From positions 3,229 to 9,178 of the forward strand of contig JAHEJE010000105.1 in the NCBI GenBank assembly GCA_024639035.1: DNA of 5,950 nucleotides, in the 5' to 3' direction. The translations under genes were made by a program, and so were the position numbers. This DNA comes from Alphaproteobacteria bacterium (lineage in GTDB: Bacteria; Pseudomonadota; Alphaproteobacteria; Rhizobiales; Aestuariivirgaceae). The stretch's first letter is position 1. Each line of letters opens with the position of its first letter. Positions 1 to 5,765 of the stretch are shown in pieces. Below the pieces are notes generated by a model that was given only the letters and a program-made list of their open reading frames with translations, searched no databases and was not told the origin of the DNA.

Positions 1-483
1 GGCGCCGTTGCCGTGTCCGACAGGATCATCAAGGAGTTCTTCGATCTCGGCGGCGAGTTCTATCACGGCTACACCTATTCCGGCCATCCGGCCTCCTGCG
101 CCGTGGCGCTGGAGAACATTCGTTTGCTGCAGGACGAGGATTTCATCGGCCAGGTTCGCGATATCGCGCCGTACCTGAAGGAAAAGTTGGCAACGCTCGA
201 GGATCACCCGATCGTCGGCGAGGTGCGCACCCAGGGACTGATCGGCGCCATCGAACTGGTCAAGGACAAGAAGACCCGCGAGCGCTTTGCCGAATGGGGC
301 AGGGTCGGCGGCATCTGCCGCGATCATTGTTTCGCCTCCGGGCTGATCATGCGGGCCTGTTGGGACACCATGGTGTTCGCGCCGCCCCTGTGCATTACCC
401 GGCAGGATATCGACCGGTGGGCAGAATTGGCAAGAACCGCTCTTGATCTGACCCTGGAAGATGTTCGCTCCGAGCTCGGGTGA
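1..483 (+). CDS. spuC: Class III PLP-dependent aminotransferase, putrescine/polyamine type (3' part only)
   Basis: The frame is open from base 1 to the TGA at 481-483 and gives the last 160 residues of a fold-type I, class III aminotransferase; the start and the PLP-binding lysine lie upstream of the window. The visible part begins GAVAVSDRI, followed by GGEFYHGYTYSGHP. In this family the Thr of the YTYSGHP motif contacts the PLP phosphate across the dimer interface. Further on come HPIVGEVR, ELVKDKKTRERF and GLIMRACWDTMVFAPPL, where the Arg of LIMRA is the usual carboxylate-binding position. From memory this run matches the C-terminal half of Pseudomonas SpuC (putrescine-pyruvate aminotransferase) closely, and the polyamine importer downstream supports that role: putrescine to 4-aminobutanal in the cytoplasm. 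Other omega-transaminases, such as those for beta-alanine or aromatic amines, share these motifs, so the substrate is inferred. The GTG at 13 is internal, not a start. Confidence 0.88.
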   Translation, partial: GAVAVSDRIIKEFFDLGGEFYHGYTYSGHPASCAVALENIRLLQDEDFIGQVRDIAPYLKEKLATLEDHPIVGEVRTQGLIGAIELVKDKKTRERFAEWGRVGGICRDHCFASGLIMRACWDTMVFAPPLCITRQDIDRWAELARTALDLTLEDVRSELG

Positions 484-497
484 ACGCAATTATACTG

Positions 498-526
498 TTG
501 TGAGTTCGCCATAACTGGCGCAAGAT
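498..526 (+). promoter_or_regulatory. Candidate sigma-70-like promoter for the pot operon (weak)
   Basis: TTGTGA at 498-503 matches four of six positions of the -35 consensus. It lies 17 bp before CAAGAT at 521-526, which matches three of six positions of the -10 consensus. A 5-bp inverted repeat fills most of the spacer. An alternative -10-like TATACT lies at 491-496 but has no recognisable -35 box. The call rests on weak boxes and on the need for a promoter in this gap between an aminotransferase gene and an ABC operon. Read-through from the upstream gene is equally possible. Confidence 0.22.
507..520 (+). repeat. Short inverted repeat, operator-like
   Basis: CGCCA (507-511) and TGGCG (516-520) are perfect 5-bp inverted arms around TAAC. 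The repeat lies between the two candidate promoter boxes, where a repressor or MerR-like activator could act. Arms this short can arise by chance in GC-rich DNA. Confidence 0.35.
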
Positions 527-527
527 T

Positions 528-542
528 GCCGCACAATGCGGC
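528..542 (+). repeat. Inverted repeat / small hairpin in the pot leader
   Basis: GCCGCA (528-533) and TGCGGC (537-542) pair perfectly around a 3-nt CAA loop. TTAAA follows, not a T-run, so this is at best a poor intrinsic terminator for the aminotransferase gene. It may be part of a structured leader together with the stem-loop at 555-579. Confidence 0.45.
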
Positions 543-554
543 TTAAACCGTGGC

Positions 555-579
555 CCGGCACATACGGGAGTTGTGCCGG
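555..579 (+). promoter_or_regulatory. 8-bp stem-loop in the 5' leader of the pot operon
   Basis: CCGGCACA (555-562) pairs perfectly with TGTGCCGG (572-579) around the 9-nt loop TACGGGAGT. The loop carries GGGAG, which resembles the real Shine-Dalgarno sequence 11 nt downstream of the stem. The stem ends 26 nt before the ATG, so it would lie in the 5' UTR of the binding-protein gene. It has no T-tract. A DNA operator, an mRNA-stabilising structure or a translational control element are all possible. It matches no riboswitch class I can recognise. Confidence 0.5.
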
Positions 580-590
580 CCAAACCAAAC

Positions 591-597
591 GAGGGAG
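591..597 (+). promoter_or_regulatory. Shine-Dalgarno sequence that sets the potD start
   Basis: GAGGGAG lies 8 nt before the ATG at 606. It decides against the in-frame GTG at 573, which has its nearest purine run only 2 nt upstream, and whose 11 extra residues (including PAKPNEG) would precede a normal export signal. Confidence 0.8.
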
Positions 598-605
598 TAG
601 CAACA

Positions 606-1682
606 ATGTCGTATTCACCAAAGTACCGGCCCGACCGCCGATCGCTCTTGAAGGGCACCGGCGCGGCCATGGTCGGCCTGACTTTCCTGCCGCGTTTTTC
701 GCTGGCGGCGGAAGAAAAGAAACTCAATTTCTTCAACTGGGACACCTACATCGGCGAGACCACCCTGGCCGACTTCAACAAGGCTTCGGGCATCGAGGTC
801 AAGATGGACCTGTTCGCCGACAACTCGGAACTGTTCGCCAAGCTGAAGGAAGGCAATCCGGGTTACGACATCATCGTGCCGACCAACGATTATGTCGAAC
901 GCATGATCGCCGCCGGCATGCTCGATACGCTCGATCATTCAAAAATCCCCAACATGGCCAACATCGACCCGGCGTTCCAGGATGCCCAGTTCGATCCCGG
1001 CCGCAAGTACTCGCTGCCCTACATGTGGGGCACCCAGGGCATCGGCTACCGCAAGTCCAAGGTCAAGGAAGCCGACGTCCAGAGCTGGAGCGCGCTGTTC
1101 GAGGACAACGCCTATTCCGGCCGCATCGCTCTGCTGGGCGATGGCGAGAATGTGATCGGCGCGGCCCTGAAATACCTCGGCTATTCGTTCAACTCGCTCG
1201 ACCCTGCCGAAACCAAGAAGGCCGAAGAGCTGCTGATCGCCGGCAAGAAGAACGTCAAGGTCTATGCCGATGACAACGGCCAGGACCTGCTGGCCTCCGG
1301 CGAGGTCGATCTGGCCATGGAATGGAACGGCGACATCATCCAGGTGATGGGCGAGGACGACGATCTGAGCTACATCGTGCCCAAGGAAGGCGGCCTGTTG
1401 TGGCAGGATTGCCTGTGCATTCCCAAGGATGCTCCGCATCCGCAGAACGCCCATGCATTCCTCAACTATATTCTCGATGCCGATGCCGGCGTCCATATTG
1501 CCGAGACCATCGAATATGCCACGCCAAACGCCGCGGCCAAGGCCAAGATGACCGACGAGTACCGCAACAACCCGGGGATATTCCCGACCGATGACGTGAT
1601 CGCGGTCAGCGAACCGGCCCTGTACTCAGAAGACCTCGTCAAGGCGCGCGCCGAGAGCTGGACCCGCATCCAGGCGGCCTGA
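606..1682 (+). CDS. potD: Periplasmic polyamine-binding protein of an ABC importer (PotD/PotF family)
   Basis: This 358-residue protein captures polyamines in the periplasm for the permeases encoded downstream. The N-terminus reads DRRSLLKG followed by a hydrophobic stretch (about residues 19-34), close to the twin-arginine export consensus; cleavage is likely after Ala34 or Ala35, before EEKK. The mature part starts with the family hallmark LNFFNWDTYIG (residues 40-50), then GYDIIVPTNDYVERM (86-100), LPYMWGTQGIGYR (137-149), MEWNGDIIQ (238-246) and NNPGIFP (321-327). By alignment from memory with E. coli PotF and PotD, Trp45, Trp240, Asp243 and Asp268 fall at amine-contacting positions. The GD after the WNG/WAG turn looks more PotF-like, while the neighbouring permeases are PotB/PotC-like, so the symbol marks the family rather than proven orthology. 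Putrescine, spermidine and agmatine are all plausible ligands. A strong stem-loop follows the gene. Confidence 0.92.
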   Translation: MSYSPKYRPDRRSLLKGTGAAMVGLTFLPRFSLAAEEKKLNFFNWDTYIGETTLADFNKASGIEVKMDLFADNSELFAKLKEGNPGYDIIVPTNDYVERMIAAGMLDTLDHSKIPNMANIDPAFQDAQFDPGRKYSLPYMWGTQGIGYRKSKVKEADVQSWSALFEDNAYSGRIALLGDGENVIGAALKYLGYSFNSLDPAETKKAEELLIAGKKNVKVYADDNGQDLLASGEVDLAMEWNGDIIQVMGEDDDLSYIVPKEGGLLWQDCLCIPKDAPHPQNAHAFLNYILDADAGVHIAETIEYATPNAAAKAKMTDEYRNNPGIFPTDDVIAVSEPALYSEDLVKARAESWTRIQAA

Positions 1683-1702
1683 TGGTTTGAACTGACTGGG
1701 AT

Positions 1703-1732
1703 GCCGGACCGGGACGACGTGCCCGGTCCGGC
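1703..1732 (+). promoter_or_regulatory. Strong intercistronic stem-loop between potD and potB
   Basis: The 11-base arms at 1703-1713 (GCCGGACCGGG) and 1722-1732 (CCCGGTCCGGC) are perfectly complementary around an 8-nt loop, ACGACGTG, in which ACG and CGT could also pair. The stem starts 20 nt after the potD stop codon and is not followed by a T-run. The Shine-Dalgarno run of potB begins 5 nt after it. In comparable ABC operons, such structures protect the 3' end of the binding-protein message or partly block read-through, so that binding protein exceeds permease. That role is inferred here. Confidence 0.75.
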
Positions 1733-1752
1733 GCCGCAAGGGGAGGGGCGGT

Positions 1753-2643
1753 ATGGAGAACTGGAAGGACAACAGGCTGGTGTTCTGGGTGACGGCGTTG
1801 CCCGGCGTGTTCTGGCTGTTTGTGTTTTTCCTGGTTCCGCTCACCCTTATCTGGCTGATGTCGTTCGGTGAGAAGACCTCGATCCTCGATATCGAGATCA
1901 CCGGCACCCTGGCCAACTATGCCCGCACCTTCCAGGCCGTCTACCTGAAGATCATCTGGAAGTCGCTGTGGATCAGCGTGCTGGCGACGGCGGTCTGCCT
2001 GGCGATTGCCTACCCGGTTGCCTTTGGCATCTGTTTTTCGCCCAAGCGCTGGCGGCCCCTGCTGCTGCTGCTGGTCATTCTGCCGTTCTGGATCAACCTG
2101 TTGATCCGGACCTATGCGCTGATTGCCGTATTCCGCACCCGCGGCACCTTGAATTTCACCCTTGAGTGGCTGTGGAATCTGGCCTTTCTCGACAAGCTGA
2201 TCGGACCGTTCCAGCCGCTCGAGCTGCTGTACAACAACGGCGCGGTGATCGTCGGCCTGGTCTATGTCTTCATGCCGTTCATGGTGTTGCCGCTGTATGC
2301 CACCATCGAGCGCCTCGACCGGTCGTATCTCGAGGCCAGTCTCGACCTCGGCGCCAGCCAGTGGCGCACGTTCTTTTCCGTCACCGTACCGCTCACCATG
2401 CCGGGCATCGTCTCCGGCATCATCCTGGTGTTCATCCCGATGCTCGGCATGTTCCTGGTGCCCGATCTGCTCGGCGGCACCAATGCGATCATGATCGGCA
2501 ATGTCATCACCGACCAGTTCAAGGCGGCCAACGACTGGCCGTTCGGCGCCGCGCTGTCGTTTCTGCTGATGTACATCACCTTTGCCGCCCTGGCCGTGCG
2601 CGCCTTCGTCGATGCCCGTTCCAAGGGCAGGGTGGGGGTCTGA
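1753..2643 (+). CDS. potB: Polyamine ABC transporter inner-membrane permease, PotB type
   Basis: This 296-residue integral membrane protein forms one half of the importer channel. About six hydrophobic segments are visible (roughly residues 10-37, 68-92, 102-125, 161-185, 216-238 and 265-285). The cytoplasmic EAA loop that docks to the ATPase reads YLEASLDLGASQWRTFF (192-208), followed by PLTMPGI. The segments LPFWINLLIRTYAL, FMPFMVLPLYATIERLD and DLLGGTNAIMIGNVITDQF resemble E. coli PotB more than PotH (LGMF, IGNVI and DWPFGAA are PotB-like). The ATG at 1753 follows a strong AAGGGGAGGGG ribosome site (1738-1748). The stop codon is 3 bp before the next start, so it is probably translationally coupled to potC. 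A long open frame on the opposite strand is a composition artefact. Confidence 0.93.
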   Translation: MENWKDNRLVFWVTALPGVFWLFVFFLVPLTLIWLMSFGEKTSILDIEITGTLANYARTFQAVYLKIIWKSLWISVLATAVCLAIAYPVAFGICFSPKRWRPLLLLLVILPFWINLLIRTYALIAVFRTRGTLNFTLEWLWNLAFLDKLIGPFQPLELLYNNGAVIVGLVYVFMPFMVLPLYATIERLDRSYLEASLDLGASQWRTFFSVTVPLTMPGIVSGIILVFIPMLGMFLVPDLLGGTNAIMIGNVITDQFKAANDWPFGAALSFLLMYITFAALAVRAFVDARSKGRVGV

Positions 2644-2646
2644 GCC

Positions 2647-3519
2647 ATGGCCAGGAACAAAATGAAGCGCGGACCCCTCGATTACGGCAGGTCGCCCTGG
2701 CTGATCGCCTTCGCCATCGTCACCTTCATCATGCTGTATGCGCCGATCGCCCAGCTCATCGTTTTTTCGTTCAACGATTCCAAACGCAACGTGGTGTGGC
2801 GCGGCTTCACGCTGAAGTACTATCAGAAGGCCTGGAACGACGTCTCGCTGGTCGAGGCCTTCGTCAATTCGATCACCATCGCCGTCATGTGCACCATCGT
2901 CGCCACCATCATCGGCACCGCCGTGGCGCTGTGGCTGTGGCGTTTCCGCTTTCCCGGCAAGACCGCGGTCGAGGGCTTCATGGCGCTGCCCATCGTCATC
3001 CCGGAGATCTGCATGGGCGTGGCCATGCTGGTGTTTTTCTCGCGCATGGGGCGGTGGATCGGCAGCTTCGAAAGCGGCCCGATCTACTGGTGGAGCGAGC
3101 TGTTCTCGATCTGGCCGCTCAATCTTGGCGCCATCACCGCGGCCCACATTGCCTTCAGCTTTCCCTTCGTCGCCGTCGTCGTGCGCTCGCGCCTGGCCGG
3201 TTTCAACCGCGAGCTGGAAGAAGCGTCGCGCGATCTCGGGGCTTCCGAATGGCAGACCTTCGTCAATGTCATCCTGCCCTACATGAAACCGGGCATCATC
3301 GCCGGCGCGCTGCTGTCGTTCACCCTGTCGCTCGATGATTTCGTCATCACCTTCTTTTCCGCCGGCCCGGAAACCAACACCTTCCCGGTCAAGGTCTATT
3401 CGCTGGTCCGGCGCGGCGTATCGCCGGACATCAATGCCGCCTCGACGGCGCTGATCGTCATCACCGTCGTTGCCACCATCCTCGCCATGAAACTCCAGAC
3501 GCCTGAAAAACAGGGATAA
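2647..3519 (+). CDS. potC: Polyamine ABC transporter inner-membrane permease, PotC type
   Basis: This 290-residue second permease subunit pairs with the PotB-type protein. A basic N-terminus (MARNKMKRG) precedes the first membrane segment (about 18-42); others lie near 75-100, 108-132, 160-180, 212-238 and 266-282. The EAA loop is LEEASRDLGASEWQTF (190-205), followed by PYMKPGI. The C-terminal block SLDDFVITFFSAGP (228-241), then VYSLVRRGVSPDINAAST (250-267), is characteristic of the PotC/PotI family; the YS-VR-GVSP wording is nearer PotC. It is slightly longer than E. coli PotC (264 aa, from memory), mostly in the N-terminus and in the insert around 135-158 (MGRWIGSFESGPIYWWSELF). The ATG follows a G-rich ribosome site overlapping the end of potB (about 2629-2637), and the ATPase gene follows 7 bp after the stop. 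Confidence 0.93.
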   Translation: MARNKMKRGPLDYGRSPWLIAFAIVTFIMLYAPIAQLIVFSFNDSKRNVVWRGFTLKYYQKAWNDVSLVEAFVNSITIAVMCTIVATIIGTAVALWLWRFRFPGKTAVEGFMALPIVIPEICMGVAMLVFFSRMGRWIGSFESGPIYWWSELFSIWPLNLGAITAAHIAFSFPFVAVVVRSRLAGFNRELEEASRDLGASEWQTFVNVILPYMKPGIIAGALLSFTLSLDDFVITFFSAGPETNTFPVKVYSLVRRGVSPDINAASTALIVITVVATILAMKLQTPEKQG

Positions 3520-3526
3520 CCGACCC

Positions 3527-4609
3527 GTGTCCGATCCGATTGTTTCCATCAAAGGCATCACCAAGCGCTTTCCCGGCGTCATCGCCGTCGACGATGTCAA
3601 TGTCGACATCAAGGAAAACGAGTTCTTCGCCCTGCTCGGCCCGTCCGGCTGCGGCAAGACCACGCTGTTGCGCATTATCGCCGGCTTCGAGACCCCGACG
3701 GAAGGCGCCATCCTGATCGACGGCGAGGACATGTCGGTGACGCCGCCCAACCGCCGGCCGGTCAACATGGTGTTCCAGTCTTACGCCGTGTTCCCGCACA
3801 TGACCGTATCGGACAATGTCGCCTACGGACTGAAGGTTGTCGGCACCCCCGCTGCCGAGATCGGCCCGCGGGTCAAGGAGGCCCTCGAGATGGTCCAGCT
3901 CGACCACCTCGGCGAGCGCAAGCCGGACCAGCTTTCCGGCGGTCAGCGCCAGCGTGTCGCGCTCGCCCGTGCCCTGGTCAAGCAGCCCAAGGTGCTGCTG
4001 CTCGACGAACCGCTGTCGGCGCTCGATGCCAAGCTGCGCGAATCGATGCAGCTTGAACTGGCCCGCCTGCAGCAGACCATCGGCATCACCTTCATCATCG
4101 TCACCCACGATCAGGACGAGGCCCTGTCGATGGCCGACCGTATCGCGGTGATGGATAAGGGCGCCATCACCCAGATCGCCACGCCCGAGGTGCTTTACGA
4201 ACAGCCGAACTCGCGCTTCGTCGCCGACTTCATCGGCAAGGTGAACCTGTTCGACGGCACCGTGACCGGCGCTCAGGGCAAAGCGGTGAAGGTCGACGTC
4301 GCCGGCCTCGGCAGTCTCGCCATTCCCCACGACAGCGAGGCCTCGGGCAAAGTCTCGCTTGCCGTGCGGCCGGAAAAGATCAAGCTGTCCAAGACCAAAC
4401 CCAAGGCGGGACTGATCGCCACCAGCGGCAAGATCGCCGACTGGGCCTACTACGGCAACACCAGCCACATGTACATCGAAACGCCGGACGACCTGCGCAT
4501 TGCCGTCAATATCCAGAACGAAAGCCGCGACACCGTCGATCATGTCGACATCGGCGACACCGTCTGGCTGTCCTGGCGTCCCGAAGACACACTGCTGCTG
4601 GCGGAGTAG
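3527..4609 (+). CDS. potA: Polyamine ABC transporter ATP-binding protein, PotA type
   Basis: This 360-residue cytoplasmic ATPase powers the importer. All nucleotide-binding motifs are intact: Walker A GPSGCGKT (38-45), Q-loop Gln84 in MVFQSY, signature LSGGQ (136-140), Walker B VLLLDE (156-161), D-loop SALD (164-167) and H-loop His194 in VTHDQ. The C-terminal 120 residues form a TOBE/MOI-like regulatory domain with VRPEKIKL (280-287) and end in WRPEDTLLL. The segments GTPAAEI-PRV-EAL-MVQL and ITFIIVTHDQ resemble E. coli PotA, while RFVADFIGKVNLFDG resembles PotG; family membership is certain and the subclade less so. The start is GTG at 3527, with AGGGA at 3512-3516 (10-nt spacing) as ribosome site, and it places the first conserved block (IVSIKGITKRFPG) at residue 5. 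The stop is 3 bp before the ureohydrolase start. Confidence 0.95.
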   Translation: MSDPIVSIKGITKRFPGVIAVDDVNVDIKENEFFALLGPSGCGKTTLLRIIAGFETPTEGAILIDGEDMSVTPPNRRPVNMVFQSYAVFPHMTVSDNVAYGLKVVGTPAAEIGPRVKEALEMVQLDHLGERKPDQLSGGQRQRVALARALVKQPKVLLLDEPLSALDAKLRESMQLELARLQQTIGITFIIVTHDQDEALSMADRIAVMDKGAITQIATPEVLYEQPNSRFVADFIGKVNLFDGTVTGAQGKAVKVDVAGLGSLAIPHDSEASGKVSLAVRPEKIKLSKTKPKAGLIATSGKIADWAYYGNTSHMYIETPDDLRIAVNIQNESRDTVDHVDIGDTVWLSWRPEDTLLLAE

Positions 4610-4612
4610 GAC

Positions 4613-5599
4613 ATGACTGGTTCATCCGACAAGACCGTCGGCGATGCCGCCTTCCTGCGCCGTGAGCTGAAGGGCACAACGATTGAGGCAACCTATGCCG
4701 GCGCCCTGTCGTACATGCGCCGCAAGTACACCCGCGACCTCGCCGGCGTCGATATCGCCGTCACCGGCATCCCCTTCGACCAGTCGGTCACCAACCGGCC
4801 CGGCACCCGGTTCGGTCCCGAGGCCGTGCGCAAGGCTTCGGCCCAGAATGCCTGGGGCCCGTACTGGCCGTGGATGTTCGATCCCTTCGACACCCTGGCG
4901 GTGGTCGACTACGGCGATTGCTTCTTCGATTGGGGCCGCCAGGCCGAGGTGCCCGGCGCCATAGAGGGCCACATCGCCGGGATCATCGCTGGCGGCGCCT
5001 CGTCGCTGGCCATCGGCGGCGACCATTACACCACCTATCCGGTGATGCGCGCCTACGCCAAGGTGCACGGGCCGCTGTCGCTGATCCAGTTCGACGCCCA
5101 CCGCGACGTCGAGCCGGAAGAGGGCGGCCGTCTCGACCATGGCACGATGTTCAACATCGCCATCGAAGAGGGCGTGATCGATCCCGCCCGCTCGGTCCAG
5201 ATCGGCATTCGCACCACCTATGACGGCGAACGCACCTATGGCATGAACATCATCTACGCCGATCAGGTTCACCAGGCATCCGCTGCCGACATCGCCGCCG
5301 AGATCAAACGGACGGTCGGCGACAGCAAGTCCTACCTGACTTTCGATATCGACTGCCTCGATCCGGCCTTCGCGCCGGGAACCGGAACCCCGGTGCCCGG
5401 CGGGCTGAGCACCTTTCAGGCCCAGGCGATCCTGCGCCACATGACCGACATCGATTATGCCGGCATGGATGTCGTCGAGGTCTCGCCGCCGTTCGACCAT
5501 GCCGAAATCACCGCGCTGGCCGCCGCTGCGATCTCGCTGGAGTACCTGTGCATCCGCGCATCCCAAAAGGGCGCGCGCGGCGTCACTCTGCCGGAGTGA
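4613..5599 (+). CDS. speB: Agmatinase-type ureohydrolase (arginase superfamily)
   Basis: This 328-residue cytoplasmic enzyme is predicted to hydrolyse agmatine to putrescine and urea with a dinuclear Mn centre. The N-terminal block GIPFDQSVTNRPGTRFGPEAVR (52-73) is typical of agmatinases. Metal ligands are present in GGDHYTT (His138), FDAHRDV (Asp161, His163, Asp165) and TFDIDCLDPAFAPGTGTP (Asp245, Asp247). DHGTMF (175-180) and EVSPPFD (289-295) also fit the family. It is about 20 residues longer than E. coli SpeB (306 aa, from memory), mostly at the N-terminus. The Arg in DAHRD and the Thr in TFDID replace more common residues. The ATG at 4613 has GGAG at 4603-4606 and lies 3 bp after potA, so it belongs to the transporter operon. 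Guanidinobutyrase and other guanidino-amine hydrolases share the same motifs and cannot be excluded. Confidence 0.9.
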   Translation: MTGSSDKTVGDAAFLRRELKGTTIEATYAGALSYMRRKYTRDLAGVDIAVTGIPFDQSVTNRPGTRFGPEAVRKASAQNAWGPYWPWMFDPFDTLAVVDYGDCFFDWGRQAEVPGAIEGHIAGIIAGGASSLAIGGDHYTTYPVMRAYAKVHGPLSLIQFDAHRDVEPEEGGRLDHGTMFNIAIEEGVIDPARSVQIGIRTTYDGERTYGMNIIYADQVHQASAADIAAEIKRTVGDSKSYLTFDIDCLDPAFAPGTGTPVPGGLSTFQAQAILRHMTDIDYAGMDVVEVSPPFDHAEITALAAAAISLEYLCIRASQKGARGVTLPE

Positions 5600-5645
5600 T
5601 TTTTAAGTCGTTGGCATTTGTTTTCTGAGCTTAGAAGAATCAGTT

Positions 5646-5686
5646 CCCTCCCCTAGAAAAGGGGAGGGTTAGGGTGGGGATTGATA
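5646..5686 (+). repeat. Palindromic intergenic repeat, copy 1
   Basis: The core is a 9-bp perfect stem, CCCTCCCCT (5646-5654) with AGGGGAGGG (5660-5668), around the loop AGAAA, followed by TTAGGGTGGGGATTGATA. It matches the reverse complement of the second copy at 31 of 41 positions by hand alignment. GGGGAGGG-TTAGGGTGGGG is a sequence type I recognise as widespread between genes in alphaproteobacteria. Lying 46 bp after the ureohydrolase stop, it may also help to end or stabilise that transcript, although no T-run follows. Confidence 0.8.
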
Positions 5687-5713
5687 ACGGTGCCTTAGCT
5701 GAAAACTTTGCCG

Positions 5714-5722
5714 AGTTGCACC
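5714..5722 (+). repeat. 9-bp direct repeat, left copy
   Basis: AGTTGCACC recurs exactly at 5769-5777, and the 46 bp between the two copies contain repeat copy 2. The arrangement resembles a target-site duplication. A chance 9-bp match somewhere in this spacer is not negligible. Confidence 0.5.
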
Positions 5723-5724
5723 GC

Positions 5725-5765
5725 CATCAACCCCCATCCCGGCCTTCCCCCTTTCTGGGGGAAGG
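5725..5765 (-). repeat. Palindromic repeat, copy 2, inverted and overlapping the speE end
   Basis: The core is a 9-bp perfect stem, CCTTCCCCC (5743-5751) with GGGGGAAGG (5757-5765), around the loop TTTCT. It is the reverse orientation of copy 1 and 31 of 41 positions agree, including AGAAA in the loop and TTGAT at the outer end when read on the minus strand. It encodes the last residues and stop codon of the minus-strand aminopropyltransferase gene. The two copies could themselves pair as a long imperfect stem of about 41 bp with a 38-nt loop. Confidence 0.8.

Noticed and set aside
500..514. Tiny frame GTG-AGT-TCG-CCA-TAA in the leader, as a possible leader peptide
   Set aside because: It has four codons, no ribosome site and no relevant residue pattern, and is easily due to chance.
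573..605. Longer potD form starting at the GTG at 573
   Set aside because: The start codon would be inside a hairpin arm with purines only 2 nt upstream, and the ATG at 606 has a well-placed GAGGGAG and gives a normal export signal.
536..1273. A 245-codon plus-strand frame starting with an ATG in the pot leader
   Set aside because: It overlaps the binding-protein gene out of frame, has no Shine-Dalgarno sequence, and its translation is Arg/Gly/His-rich without known motifs. It is a frame shadow.
1639..3768. A 709-codon open frame on the minus strand across potB and potC
   Set aside because: Its translation is dominated by Asp, His, Gly, Arg and Gln with no recognisable domain, and it lies opposite two clear permease genes. 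It results from GC-rich codon bias on the coding strand. The long minus-strand frames at 3461-4543 and 4622-5566 are rejected for the same reason.
5621..5638. Weak stem (TTTTCTG with TTAGAAGA, including G-U pairs) after the ureohydrolase gene as a terminator
   Set aside because: The stem is AU-rich with wobble pairs and has no T-run after it. The adjacent palindromic repeats are far stronger candidates.
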